Origin: Pseudisothecium myosuroides
Taxonomy: Eukaryota; Streptophyta; Bryopsida; Hypnales; Lembophyllaceae
Reading direction: 5' to 3'
Length of the DNA stretch: 64,000 bases
Assembly: GCA_951799445.1 (NCBI GenBank)
Contig: OX637290.1
Location: 28,948,987 to 29,012,986, forward strand
Positions 12,536-24,226 of the stretch are shown here, piece after piece (within the stretch, counting starts at the first letter, position 1; each line of letters begins with the position of its first letter). Below the pieces are notes generated by a model. The model saw only the letters and a program-made list of their open reading frames with translations, ran no database searches and was not told the DNA's origin. The translations under genes were made by a program, and so were the position numbers.

Positions 12536-13714
12536 CCTTTAGCATGTGAGCTTTGTGTTGCTACGTGGTCTTAATTGGTGTGTTCTCTCTTTGTATTTGT
12601 TTTCTTACACCTTCTTCTAACCTTCTCCTTGTTGAGTGGATCCCCTCCGGGACGGCGAAGCTTTAAACCTCCTTTGTGCATGTTTTCTACGTTTATCCCA
12701 AACCTTCTTCTAATCTTCTCCTTGTTGAGTAGATCCCCCTCCGGGACGGCGAAGCTTCGACTCTATGTGTGTTTTCTTTAAAAGTTTTGTTTCTTCCCTC
12801 TTTTAAAGTCTCTCTCATTGTGTGGACCCCCCTTGGAAATGGCGAAGCTCTAAACTTGTGACAAGGTTGAAGTCCTAAAGTGTGTGTTACAAGTTTAGGC
12901 GGCGGAGCTTTGAACCCCTAGAGTGCCCCCAAGTCCTAAAGTTGGTGTTAAACCCAACTTAGCGGCGAAGCTTTGACCCTCCCAAGTGTTTAGTTCCAAA
13001 GTCTAGTTTCCAAGACCTTTGTGGAAACGTCCAAAGTTTAGCTTCCAAGATATGTAGGTTTCCTTTGCATTTAGTGAGTTTAATTATTCCCAAAGTTTTG
13101 TTTAGTTTAGTTGTTTCCCAAAGGTTTAGTGCGGTTAGTACTCCACAAAGTTTTATTTTTTTTCTTCTAGTTTCTTTTGTAGCAAAAATCCAATCTTTTA
13201 TTAGCTCATAGCAAAAATCTAGTCTTTTATTAGCCCATAGCAAAAATCCAGTCTTTTTAGCTTATTAAAAGTCCAGTCCAGAACCAGATCCAGAACCGGA
13301 ACCAAAACAGAACCAGATCCGGAACCAAACAGGCCAACATACCTATCATCATCAAAAAATAAAAATAAAAATAAAATTAATTTAAAAAAAAAAATTTAAT
13401 TGTTGTTGAACCTAACCCCCAGCAGCCAGCCAGCTAGTCGGGAGGCCAGGCTCGGTTCGGCAGACAATTGGGGCCCCAAATCGGTCCCCATTTTTTGGAC
13501 TTTTTTTTTTTTGGATTTTGGATTTTCTCAAACCAAACCAAACCAAAGACAAGACAAAACAAACAAAGAAGAATGGGGGACTGACCTATAGCTAAGTAGG
13601 GTTGGAGTAAGGATTAGGTTCTAAAATACAAAAGGGAGGAGGGAGAAAAGAGCGGAGCACCACCTTACCTGCACACAAAAGTAGCTTCATTCTCACCACT
13701 CACACCTACACACA

Positions 13715-13729
13715 ATGGAAGGAGATTAG
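13715..13729 (+). promoter_or_regulatory. conserved four-codon uORF in A1
   Basis: ATG GAA GGA GAT TAG following CACACA. All six A copies have ATG plus three codons plus TAG at this place: 16832-16846, 21687-21701, 32259-32273, 36686-36700 and 26176-26190 on the minus strand. It lies a few hundred bases upstream of the 63-nt ATG segment. Conservation may simply reflect shared ancestry. Confidence 0.4.
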
Positions 13730-14088
13730 GAAAGGAGGAGAAGAAGTAGGCAAGAGAAGGTGAGAGACGATAAATAGTGACCTAGGCTTAGGCTAGGTAG
13801 GCTTTAGGGAGAAATCTTGGGAAGTTGTGGTGACCATTGAGAGAAAGATTAGGATGACACAAAGGCAAAGTTGTATAAGAGGGTAGGAGGAACATTAAAA
13901 CCTCCTTGGAGTTTGAGACCATAGTATAAGACTCATAAAAGCTTAGGTGAAATAGTACTAGTGTAGAAGGAGGGAGGAAGAAAGAAAAGAAAGGAGGAAG
14001 GGAAAGAGGGAAGTTAGATTGCAAGGGTGTAATATTTTTCAAATTAAGCGGTGAGCTTGGAAAAAATCAAACAAAACAAAGGACTACC

Positions 14089-14151
14089 ATAGAGCATGAG
14101 GATGTACACGTGGACGTGGACAAAATTATTTCCGAAACCGGCAGTGAAGAG
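14089..14151 (+). other. 63-nt open segment with splice donor, A1 (start lost)
   Basis: Equivalent of the ATG exon in sibling copies, but the start is ATA. Reads (M)EHEDVHVDVDKIISETG and on, ending GAAGAG|GTGAGT. No stop codon. The context ACCATAG is otherwise like the CCATGG of the siblings. Confidence 0.55.
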
Positions 14152-14229
14152 GTGAGTTTTTGAACTAATCCTTGGTTTTTTCCCTAATTAACATTGATTT
14201 CCTTAATCAGCCCTTAAAGCGCAATTAGC

Positions 14230-15290
14230 GAGCCGATATTAGTGCAAAGTAAAAGTTTAGATTCAAAAGTTTATAGATTAGGGATAGAGGTTTCCGAAAA
14301 CATATTACACTTAGGATTTGGTTTTAAATTGACCGCGTTAGGATAAGTTAAGTAGTAAGGGGTAGGACGAAGGAATTTGATTAAAATTTCATCCAAAAGG
14401 AACCATGGACGGAGACTAGGGATTTTGATTAGAAAGGGAATTTAGGATTAAAAATTAGGGATTAAAAATTAGGGATTAATTAGCAGTTGAAAGCTAGAGT
14501 CAAGTAAGGTTTTGATTGGATAAGTTAAATTTCAAAGTCAAAGTTTAGAATTAACTTGGAATAGCAAAAAGTTAGAGTTAATTGGGAAGTTTAATCTAGG
14601 GTTAAATTCTCAAGTCAAATCTTAGGGTAGATTAAAAGCAAGAGTTAGATTTAATTAGGAAGTCAAAAATTAGAGTAAAAAGTAGAAGTCAAAAGCGGAA
14701 GTTAAAAATCAATTTAGGAAGTAGATTCCTGAGTTAGAAATAGGAATTAAATTTGGAAGTTAAAAGTTAAAAGTTAGAATTAAAATTAGAGGTCAAAACT
14801 TAGGGTCATCGTGGAAGTAATTTTAAAAGTAAATCCTAGAGTTAAAGTTGGAATTAAAATTAGGAAGATAACATTTAGAGTTAATTTAGGAGTAAATCGA
14901 TAGGATTAAATTTGGAAGTAGGGAAGTCAAAATTCTAAGGTCAAAAGTTAGAATTAAATTTAGAGGTTAAATTTTAGAGTCAATTGAGAAGTAAAAAGTT
15001 AGAATAAAAAGCTAAAAGTAGAAGTTAAAAGTTGGAGGTAGAAGTTAAAATTTAGAGTTAGGTTAGAAAGTAAAAACTTAGAGTTTAAAAATCAGAATAT
15101 AGAGTTAAATTCCGAGGGTAAATTTTAGAGTTAATTTAGGAGTAAAAACCTAGAATCAAAAGTCAAAACATAGAGTCAAATTTGGAGGTTAAGATTTAAA
15201 ACCAAGTTAAAGGAGTAAAATCTAGAGTTACATTTAGAAGTTGGAAATTAGAGTAAAAGTTGAACTTTAGGATTAGTCTCTAGAAGTAGA
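14230..15290 (+). repeat. cytosine-poor degenerate repeat block
   Basis: About 1 kb made of loose variants of RAAGTTAAAA-TTAGAGTTAAA, almost lacking C on this strand. Equivalent blocks are at 17380-18370, 22380-23080, 32940-33790, 37390-38200 and, as pyrimidine-rich sequence, 24640-25480. No frame is open. Confidence 0.6.
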
Positions 15291-15671
15291 ACTTCCAAGT
15301 GGAGTGTCGAAACACAAAGATAGTCTTAGGGGTTCATGGAAGGAACATAGGGGTTCCCATTTCACGTAGTTAGGGACGTCAGAAATGACGCCAACTATCT
15401 AGTCAACCCTAGACATAGGATAGATAGTCAGGGAGTTAGAATTTCACTATCACCCCTGATCATTGAGTTAGCTTGTGAGTTACCACATGCATTTCTAGTT
15501 ATTTTGTTGCCCATCCACGACACTTAGGAAACGTTAGCAAAAAAGATTCATTGCTTGGAAGGCACAGTGGACCACGTTTACAATACCTCTATATATTAAA
15601 AAAGTGGATAAAAGCATAGAACTTGGTTGGTGTTCGCTTTATTACCAAGGGTGGGTAATCTAACGCCCACA

Positions 15672-18600
15672 TACCACGTGTCTTAACTTGTTGTGTATTT
15701 CTTAAAGTATTTTGTCCCACTTTCTTCTAACTTCTCTCTTGTTGAATGGACCCCCTCCGGAATGGCAAAGCTTTGACTTTGTTAAGTGTTTCCTTTAGTG
15801 TGTTCTCCTACCTTCTTCTAAAGTCTCCTTCGTTGTGTGGACCCCCCCCGAGACGGCGGAGCTTTGACTTTGATAGATATTGTTTTTAGAGTGTATCTTC
15901 CTAATTATCTTCTTCTAAAGTCTCCCTCGTTGTGTGGACCCCCCCGAGACGGCGAAGCTTTGAACTTGTGACTACAAAAAGTCCTATAGTGTGTGTTAAA
16001 ACGACCTGGACGGCAAAGCTTTGAACTCCCGGAGTGCTACAGAGTCCTAAAGTTGGTGTTAAATCCAACTTTACGACAAAGAGCTTTGAACCTCCCTAGT
16101 CCTTAGTTCCAAAGTCTAGTTTCCAAGACCTTTTTTGGAAATGTCTAGAGTTTAGCTTCCAAGATATCTAGCATTAGTAAGTTCCATGTTACCAAAGTCT
16201 AGCAAAAAAGTCCAGTTCCTTTTTTTTAGTTTTTAGAGCCAAGATCTAGTTTTCTTTTGTTTTTAAGTAAGGTCCAATTTTTCCTTAGTTAGAAAACCAA
16301 TCCCAAAAAACCAATTTAGAAAACCAGTCCCTAGAAAACCAGTTTAGAAAACCAGTTTAAAAATCCAGTTTAGAAAACCAGTTTAAAAATCCAGTTTAGA
16401 AAACCAGTTAGAAAACCAACCTGAAAATCCAAATCAGAAACTAGCCAAAACCAGTTCGGAAAATCTAGATCAAAAGACCAGCCTGAAAACCAGTTCGGAA
16501 AACTAGATCAGAACCAACCAGAAACCAGTCAAAAAACAGATCAGAAACCAGATTAGAGAAAAAAAATAAAAATACCCCCCCCCCCCCAGCCAGGAGAGCC
16601 GGGCGGCCAAGCAGGGAGCTTGGGTTGGAGACTACTTCAAACTTATCCTTTTGGGTTTGTTTTTTTGTCCTCCTTGAAAAAGATTATGGGATTAACCTAC
16701 CACTAAACTGGGTGGGAATGGAGGTTTAGAAGCCTAAAACAGAAAGAGAGGAGGGAGAAAAAGAGGCACACCACCGTACCTGCACACAAGCGAATTTTAA
16801 CTCTCAACAACAAGCAAATCACACCTACACAATGGAGGAAGGTTAGAGGAGAATAGAATGAAATAGGAATTGAGGTGAGAGAGACGATCAATAGTACCCT
16901 AGTCCTAGGACTAGGTAGATCTAGGAGGAAATCTCAGGAAAGCTTGGTGACCATTAGAAGGAAGATTAGTATGACGAAAAGTTGGAAGATGTAAGGGGGT
17001 AGGAGAGACTATTAATTTTCTTGGGTTTTGGAGTTCGAGTGTAAAGCTCCATAAAAGCTTAGGTGGAATAGTATTAGTGTAGAAGGAGAGAAGGGGAAAG
17101 AAAAGAAAGGAGGAAGGGAAAGAAGGAGTTTAGATCGCACGGGTGTAATACTTTTTAAAATTAAGCGGTGAGTTTGGAAAAAATCAAACAAAACAAAGGA
17201 TTACCATGGAGCATGAGGACGTGCATACGGATGTGGACGACGTTATTTCCAACACTAGCAGTAAGGGGGTGAGTTTTTGAATTGATCCTTGGCGTTTTTC
17301 CCCTAATTAGCATTGATTTCCTTAATCAGCCCTTAAAAGCACAATTAGCAAGCCAAGATAAGTGAAAATTAGAAGTTTAGATTCAAAAGGTTAGAAATTA
17401 GAAGTAGAGGTTTCCGAAAACATCTTACACTTAGGATTTGGCTTTAAATTGACTGTGTTAGGATAGGTTAAGTAGTAGGGGGTAGGACGGAGGAATTTGA
17501 TTAAAATTTCATCCAAAGGGAACCATGGACGGAGCTTAGGAATTTAGAGTAGAAGGGGAATTTAGGATTAAAATTAGGGATTAATTGGCGGTTAAAAACT
17601 AGAGTCAAATTAAAGTTTTAATTGTAAAAGTTAAACTCTAAATTCAAAATCTAGAGTTAACTTTGGGAAGTAAAAAGTTAGAGTTAGTTTGAAAAGTTAA
17701 TCTAGGAGTTAAATTCTCAAGTCTTAGGGTAGGTTGAAAGTAAAATTTTAGAGTTAATTTAGGAGTCACAAATCCAAGTAAAAGAGTAGGAACTAAAAGT
17801 AGAGATTTTAGAGTAAATTTAGGAAGTAGAATAAAAAATCAATTTAGGAAGTAGATTCCCGAGTTAGAATTAGGAGTTAAATCTTGAAGTTAGAAATTCA
17901 AAGTTAGGGTGAATATTAGAGGTCAAAAGTTAGGGTTAAACTTAGAAGTAAAAATTTGAAGTAAAAACCAAAGCTCAAAGTAGAAGTAAAAGTTAGAAGT
18001 AGAAGTTAAATTTCCAAGTTAGTTCTAGAAGTAGAAAATCTAGAGTAGAAAGTGAAAACAAAGAATCAAACCTAGAAGTTAAAAATTAGGATTAATTTTA
18101 GAAGTAAAAACCTAGAGTTAAAAGTCAAAAATCTAGAGCTAACTTTGGAGGGTAAATTTTAGAGTTAGTTTCGGAGTAAAACCAAGAGTAAAAAGTCAAA
18201 ACATAGAGTTAAATTCAAGAGGAAAAGTTTTAAAGATAGTTTAGAAGTAATAAACCTAGAGTCAAGGGTCAACCACAGGATCAATTTGGAGGTTCAAATT
18301 CAGAATCAAGTCAAATGAGTAAAAATCTAGAGTTACATTTGGGAGTTAGAAATTAGAGTAAAAGTTGAACTTTAGGATTACTCTTTAGAAGTAGAACTTT
18401 CAGATGGAGTGTTAAAACACAAAGATAGTCTTAGGGGTTCATGGAAGGAACATAGGGGTTCCCATTTCACGTAGTTAGGGCCGTTAGAAATGACGCCAAC
18501 TACCCAATCAACCCTAGACATAGGATAGATAGTTAGGAAGTTAGAATTTCACGTTAAAACACTATCACCCCTGATCATTCACAGTTAGCTTGGAAGTTAC

Positions 18601-18786
18601 CACATGCATCTCTAGGCATTTCTTTTGCCCATCCACGACACTTAGGAAATGTTAGCAAAAAAGATCCATTGCTTGGAAGGCACAGTGGACCGCGCTTACA
18701 ACACCCCCATATATTAAAAAAGTGGATAATAGAATAGAACCTGGTCAGTGTTCGCTTTATTACCAAAGGTGGGTAATCTAGCGCCT
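15672..18786 (+). mobile_element. family-A unit, 3' portion (copy A2), ending at 23479-23486
   Basis: It starts in the middle of the A sequence (equivalent of ..CACGTG-TCTTAAC..) directly after the A1 terminus and runs to ..GGTAATCTAGCGCC, where copy A3 is inserted. Its last bases resume at 23479. It contains tandem repeats at 15700-15965, an AAAACCAGTTTAGA-type minisatellite at 16290-16560, a uORF at 16832 and the ATG segment at 17206. It supplies the 3' end that matches the AAGGT duplication. Confidence 0.65.
17206..17268 (+). other. 63-nt ATG exon with splice donor, A2
   Basis: ACCATGG start context, 21 sense codons (MEHEDVHTDVDDVISNTS..), then GTGAGT-type donor (GGG|GTGAGT). Same length as in five other copies. 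It could be the first coding exon of a spliced transcript; no partner exon is identified. Confidence 0.55.
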
Positions 18787-20076
18787 TGTGAGCTTCCAAT
18801 TTGTCACTTGGGACTCGTAGAATTATTTTTTTTGGAAATTTGCAATTTAAAGTTGATAAAAGCATATAAAAAACCATAAAAAGAGTGTAGAACCAAAATA
18901 GGGTTGTGTCATATCCATTATAGTATTTGGTCTAGATTTGTCTTTTTACTTAGAATCCCTCCAAACCTGGCCTAAAAATAGTATAGAAATAACAAAGTGG
19001 CTAAATTTGGAGGATTTGAGTCACACAGCCCCCAAAGGGCTAATTTCCACCATGAATGTGGCAATTAATGGCTAGGTCGGTCCGAGGGATCCACAGCGAG
19101 GCCACTAAGTCGGGTCCTAGAGTTAGATTTAGAATTCCCCATTAAATCAACAAATTCCCAAAATCCCGATTGTTAGCATATAGGAGTCACTAACGCAAGA
19201 CCGGGCCCGTGGAGGAATCTACAACCCAAGGATGGTCTTTTAGGGTAAATTCCATGCCAGGAGTCCAACGGCGAAATTGATTCGCCAAGATTCCTCCACC
19301 TGCAGAAGATTCTCGCACCGTCGCTAATTCGAGGAGATGGCCAGTTTAATCTCCATTGACCAATCGTGCCAGGTATGGAAACGCACTTGCACGTCTTTCA
19401 TGCAACTCCCTGAGAGGTCACGTGAAAAATCCCGGCATCTTTCGACTTGCAGAAGAACCTTTTCTGGGTGGTCAACCCTCCTAACCTCCAACGGGAATTT
19501 CATGGAAATTACCCAGGTTATAATAAAATCTCACTAAAAATTATACTAGCTTATTTTATGTTAATAATGCGCTCCGTGAAGTTTCACGACATTCCGATAG
19601 CGGCAAGTACCTGAACCGGCGAGATTCCTCGGAAATTAACCACGTGGCGGGGTCCCTGCCACGTTGATTGGCATCCTGGGACCATACGATGGCAAAACGA
19701 AGTCAACCAAAAGTCCTTTCCGACTCTCTCGCACCTATCGGAGACCCTAGGCTATTCACATTTCTCAAAATAGGAGACCCCCAAGATCTAAGATTTTACC
19801 ACGATTTGGTTTTTAAACTAAATTAGCCTACGATGGGTTTTTGGCCTCGGTACGGGGGATCGGGGGTATTAAGGACTAAACGCGATGATCTGGAGCCAAC
19901 GGCGCAATCCGTTCAGCGATTGGAGCTAATCTCCCAAAGTTAGGATGTTGGTCCAGCATAGATGATAGAAGTAGATTTTTAGGATTTAAGATGAAAATCT
20001 TTGAGGATGAGGATGAAAATCCGAGTTGATAAGGTTACCTTAGAACTCTAGAGCGAGGGGTGAGCCCTTGGAAACC

Positions 20077-20084
20077 TATTTAAG
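20077..20084 (+). promoter_or_regulatory. TATA-like box in copy A3
   Basis: CCTATTTAAGGGCCCC, about 1.3 kb into the unit and some 30 bases before AGAACACCCCCCAATTC, a plausible transcription start region. The same position reads TATTTAAG at 30727 and 35177, TATATAAG in the reverse copy (41014-41021) and TATAAAAG in the diverged relative near 23515. Confidence 0.5.
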
Positions 20085-22047
20085 GGCCCCATTTCTCTCT
20101 CTAGAACACCCCCCAATTCTCATTTTGGGTCCGTGGGTCCAAGTTATTTTGGATATTTTGGCATTTGAAGCCAAAAACCTCTACGGTGTTTTTGGAGCAC
20201 TTTTTGCTCCATTGTTGCTAGATTTCAAACTTTGAAGATCCTTGGGGGTCCTTCTATCTTGCTTTGTGTACTTCTCGTGTGTTTGTGTACCTTTGTGACG
20301 AGTTAAGAGTCCTTGTTTTCTCTCTTGTTGTACCTTTGTGAGCTAACTTGTGAGTTTAGGAGTCTTTTGGTGTCTTGTGCTAATCCTAAAGTCACCCTCC
20401 ACCGTACCTTGGCAATGCCGCTTTGTGAGGCCTTTAGCTTGTGAAGTTGTGTGTCTTTACGTGTCCTAACGTGTTGTTTTTCCTCACTTACGTGTTCTCA
20501 CCTTCCTCTAATCTTTCCCTTGTTGTGTGTACTGCCCTCGGGACGGCGAAGCTTTGACTTCGTCACGTGCGGTTCTTAAGTTTGTCTTTTCTATCTTTTT
20601 CTAATATCCCCGTTGTTATGTGGACCCCCCCCACGGCAGCGAAGCTTTGAACTGGTGACAACGTTGAGTCCTAGAGTGTATGTTAAAATAGTCTTAGACG
20701 GCGGAGCTTCGAAACTGTGGAGTGTCACAAGTCCTAAAGTTGGTGTTAAACCCAAATTTACGGCGAAGCTTTGAACCTCCATAGCCTTAGATTCCAAAGT
20801 CTAGTTTCCAAGACGTTTTTGGAAAAGTCTAAAATTTAGCTTCCAAGAGAATAGAGTGTTAGCGGGAGGTAGGTGTTGAGGGCCAAGTTTCACAAGCTTA
20901 GCTTTTGTACACGTGATTTCGCTAACCTAGCATCTTTTCGGCCCAACTCCCCGAACGGCGAAGCTCTGACTTTGCCACAAAAATCCGATTTATTTTTACA
21001 TTAGTGGGATCTCCTAAGGGACCCCGTGTGTGTGGATTTGAGAAAAAGGCAACCAGCCAGTAGTTAGCATAGCCAGCATAGCTAGCAGCAAGCCAGCCAA
21101 CAGCAGCCGCGTGGCCAGCAGCAGTCAGCATAGCCAACCGCGGGTCCCCAGTAGTCCGGTACTCAGTTAAGGCCGGCACCCCGTTAGGCCCGGTACACTG
21201 CCTGTCCGGCGCTTGCCTGGTTCGATATTCGGTGGCCTTGGTCAACTGATCTTGGTTCACATACATACATGCTGGATTCCAGACCAGAAATCGGTATGAT
21301 ACCCTACGGGGTCCCACTTTTCTCTTTTTTCTTGATTTTTTCGACTAATTAAGAGTTAGTAGAAATTTAGTTAGGAAGGAGGAAAAAAGACTCAGTTAGG
21401 ATCCAATTACTAAGCTGGTAGAAAATTAGTTAGGAAGGGAACCCAGCTAGACTTAGTCATACAAACCAGTTTAGATCTAGTTGAAAGCTAGTTAGAATCC
21501 AAAGTAGGATCTAGAGTAATCTAGTCTAAGCTAAGTAGGAAACCAAAGGTTCACCAAAAAAATCCATATTGTAACGGGAAATAAAAAGCAAAGGGAAGGG
21601 GAAGAAAAAGAGTCCACGCCTCTATGTCACACCTGCACACCAAACTCGCAATCTCCACTCTAACCAACCAAATACACACACGAACAATGGAGGGAGATTA
21701 GAGAAATAGAAGGTAATGTAGGGAGCAAAAGGAGAGAGACAATAAATAGTGACCTATGCCTAGGCTTAAGTAGGTCTAAGAAGGAAATCCCAAAGAACTC
21801 CTTGTGACTATTAGAAGAAGGATTAGGATGATACAAAGGCAAAATTGTGTAAGAAGATAGTTGGCATCTTAAAAACCTCCTTGGAGTTTGAGACCATAGT
21901 ATAAGACTCATAAAAGCTTAGGTGGAATAGTACTAGTGTAGAAGGAGAGAAAAAGGAAGAAAGGAAAGAAGGAAGTTAGATTGCAAGGGTGTAATATTTT
22001 CTCAAATTAAGCGGTGAGCTTGGAAAAAAGTCAAACAAGGAATTGCC

Positions 22048-22110
22048 ATGGAGCATGAGTATGTCTACGTGGACGGGGACGAAGTGATTTCCGAAACCGG
22101 CAGTGAAGAG
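22048..22110 (+). other. 63-nt ATG exon with splice donor, A3
   Basis: GCCATGG context, 21 sense codons (MEHEYVYVDGDEVISETG..), ending GAAGAG|GTGAGT. Substitutions relative to the siblings keep the frame open. The upstream sequence also has a second GGTGAGC about 40 nt earlier. Confidence 0.55.
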
Positions 22111-23491
22111 GTGAGTTTTTGAATTAACTCTTGGTATTTTCCTTAATTAACACTGATTCCTTAATCAGCCCTTAAAGTATGATTAGCGGGACGAGATTAG
22201 TGCAAATTAGCAGTTTAGATTCAAAAATTTATAGATTAAGGATAGAGGTTTCCAAAAACATATTATACTTAGGATTTGGCTTTAAATCGACCGCGTTAGG
22301 CTAAATTAAGCGGTAGGGGGTATAGCAGAGGAATTTCGATTAAATTTAACCCACAAGGAACAATGGACGGAAATTAGGATTAGATTAGAAGGGAAATTTG
22401 GGATTAAAATTAGGGATCAATTAACGGTTAAAAACTAGAGTTAAAGTAAGGTTTTAATTAGGAAAGTTAAATTCTAAAGTCAAAATTTAGAATTAACTTT
22501 GGGAAGCACAAAGTTAGAGTTAACTTTGGGAAGTAAAATGTAGAGTTTAAAATCAACTTATTAAGTAGATTTTTGATTAGAAATAGAGTTAAAATTAGAG
22601 GTCAAAACTTAGAGTAAATTGTGGAAGTAAGGTTAGAAGTTAAACCCTAGAGTTAAAGGTTGGAATTAAATTTAGGAGGATAATACTTAGAGGTAATCTA
22701 GGATTAAAACAAGAGGATTAAATCTGGAAGTCTAAAGTCAAAAGTCTAAAGTCAAAAGTGAAGATTAAATTTAAAGGTTCAATTTTAGAGTTAACTAGGA
22801 AGTAAAAAGTTAGAGTAAAAAGCTAAAAGTAGAAGTTAAACGTTAGAGGTAGTGGTTAACTTTTAGAGTTAGTTAGGAGTAAAAACTTAGAGTTAAAAGT
22901 TGAAACATAGGGGTAAAATTCAAGGGTAAATTTTAGAGTTAAACTAGGAGTAAAAACTTAGAGTTAAAAGTTAAAACATAGAGTTGAAGTCGGTAGTTAA
23001 TATTCAGAACCAAGTTAAAGAAGTAAAACCTTGAGTACACTTAGAAGTTAAACGTTAGAGTAGGAATTGAAACTTTAGGGGTAGTTCTTAAAAAATAGAA
23101 CTTCTAGGTGAAGTTTCAAAAACCGAGGATAGTCTTAGAGGTTCATGGAAGGAACATAGGGGGTCCTCTTTTCACGTAGATAGGGACGTTAGCAATGACG
23201 CCAACTACCCAATCTACCCTCGACATAGGATAGATAGTTAGGGAGTTAGAATTTCACCATCCCTTTGATCATTGCAGTTAGCTTGTGAGTCACTACATGC
23301 ATTTCTAGTTATTCGCTGCCATCCACGACACTTAGGAAACGTTAGCAAAAAAGATCCATTGCTTGGAAGGCATAGTGGGCCGCGCTCACAACACCCCATA
23401 TATTAAAAAAGTGGATAAAGGCATAGAACCTGGTCGGTGTTCGCTTTATTACCAAGGGTGGGTAATCTAACGCCCACACGCCCATAAAGGT

Positions 23492-24226
23492 CATCAAAAA
23501 CCACGGAAGAAAGGCCTTTTATACTTGTCCAAGGCCTCCCCCCCTTGATTTACCAGTGGATATTTCTCCACTTAACCCAAATATATGTTTAAACTACCTA
23601 GATATTTTCTAAACTAATCCTAAATTATCCTGAGAGATATTCTAAAATATATATTTTTTAATCATAGGCCTTTCTAGATATTGGCTTTATTTAACCCTAA
23701 AAATCTTTTCAAATCAAATCTACAATTTAACTCGAGATATTTCTAAAACTTACATTAAGATATTTCTAAAACTTACATTAAGATATTTCTAAAACTTACA
23801 TTAAGATATTTTTTAAAGATTAACCTTTGGTGGATCTTAGATTTTTTCAAAATCCAACCTCATTTAATATTTGAGATCTTCTCCAAATCAAATCTTTGAT
23901 TTTCCTTAAAACTACCTTAATTTACCGGTAATTACACTAAAAAGTTCAAAACCTACTGCTAGACCCTCTCTATCTTTTAGAAACAACTTGAAATCAAAAA
24001 CCAATTGCGCAATCGTGTTCAGAAGATCCAAAATAGTCTAGCAGATCTCCCGCCCCCTACTTGCAGGTCATTTGTGCTTGTAAAAACCACTAACAGTAAT
24101 TTCAAAGAAAAAGTAAAAAACTCCAACTATTGGAATTTGCATTTTTCAAAGAAACTAACCAGCTAGGGTTGTCTAGAAGGCTTGTAAGAGTAAGAAAAGA
24201 CCCCTCATTTGCAACATTTGGACACC
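23492..24226 (-). mobile_element. older diverged A-related element (A'), middle part
   Basis: Reverse-oriented and clearly diverged from family A. Recognisable blocks are AGCTAGGGTT-TCTAG, TTTTCAAAGAAACTAAC, CAATTGCGCAATCGTGTTC and a TATAAAAGGCC box (reverse complement, about 23514-23524) at the place of the A promoter-like box. It contains three 23-bp tandem units TTTCTAAAACTTACATTAAGATA-type at about 23740-23812. It was split by the two large insertions on either side. Confidence 0.5.

Larger units (their letters stand above)
10819..15671 (+). mobile_element. family-A unit (giant solo-LTR-like), copy A1
   Basis: TGTAAGC...TAACGCCCACA. Without the 736-bp inserted element and its TSD it is about 4.11 kb. 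It is shorter than the ~4.7-kb siblings because ~0.7 kb is missing at about 12501, where an inverted patch replaces it. Order of parts: 5' conserved block, tandem GACGGCGAAGCTTT repeats (12590-13000), CCAG-type minisatellite (13258-13340), uORF 13715-13729, 63-nt open segment 14089-14151 (start mutated to ATA), C-poor block 14230-15290, conserved 3' end. No gag, pol, primer-binding site or paired LTR. Confidence 0.7.
18787..23478 (+). mobile_element. family-A unit, copy A3
   Basis: Complete 4692-bp unit, TGTGAGCTTCCAATTTGTC to TAACGCCCACA, inserted near the 3' terminus of A2. Flanks CGCCT (18782-18786) and CGCCC (23479-23483) are a 4-of-5 target duplication. It shares the subfamily sequence TTGTGAAGTTGTGTGTC with the copies at 29435 and 29122, distinct from the TTTGTGTTGCYACGTGGTC form in A1 and the reverse copy. 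It contains tandem repeats at 20490-20780, an AGCCAGCATA-type minisatellite at 21050-21160, a uORF at 21687, the ATG exon at 22048 and a C-poor block. No protein-coding retrotransposon domain. Confidence 0.8.
10819..23486 (+). mobile_element. outer family-A insertion with nested copies
   Basis: It begins TGTAAGCTCCCAATTTG and ends ...GCGCC|CATA, the last eight bases lying at 23479-23486 after a nested copy. The flanks are a perfect 5-bp duplication, AAGGT at 10814-10818 and 23487-23491. It holds a complete A sequence ending at 15671, then the 3' two-thirds of another A from 15672, plus a nested unit (18787-23478) and a small inverted-repeat element (10985-11720). It is best explained as one A unit struck by a second A, followed by recombination between their 5' parts, because the junction at 15671 falls exactly on an A terminus (CCCACA|TACCA). 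Confidence 0.75.

Noticed and set aside
16290..16560. CRISPR-like impression from AAAACCAGTTTAGA repeats
   Set aside because: Irregular tandem minisatellite without spacers, in a plant retroelement.
19337..19537. 60-110-codon frames in the 5' part of the A units (also 12240, 30117, 34354, 34548, 41560, 41579)
   Set aside because: They occur on both strands and in shifting frames of one conserved non-coding block, and stops differ from copy to copy.
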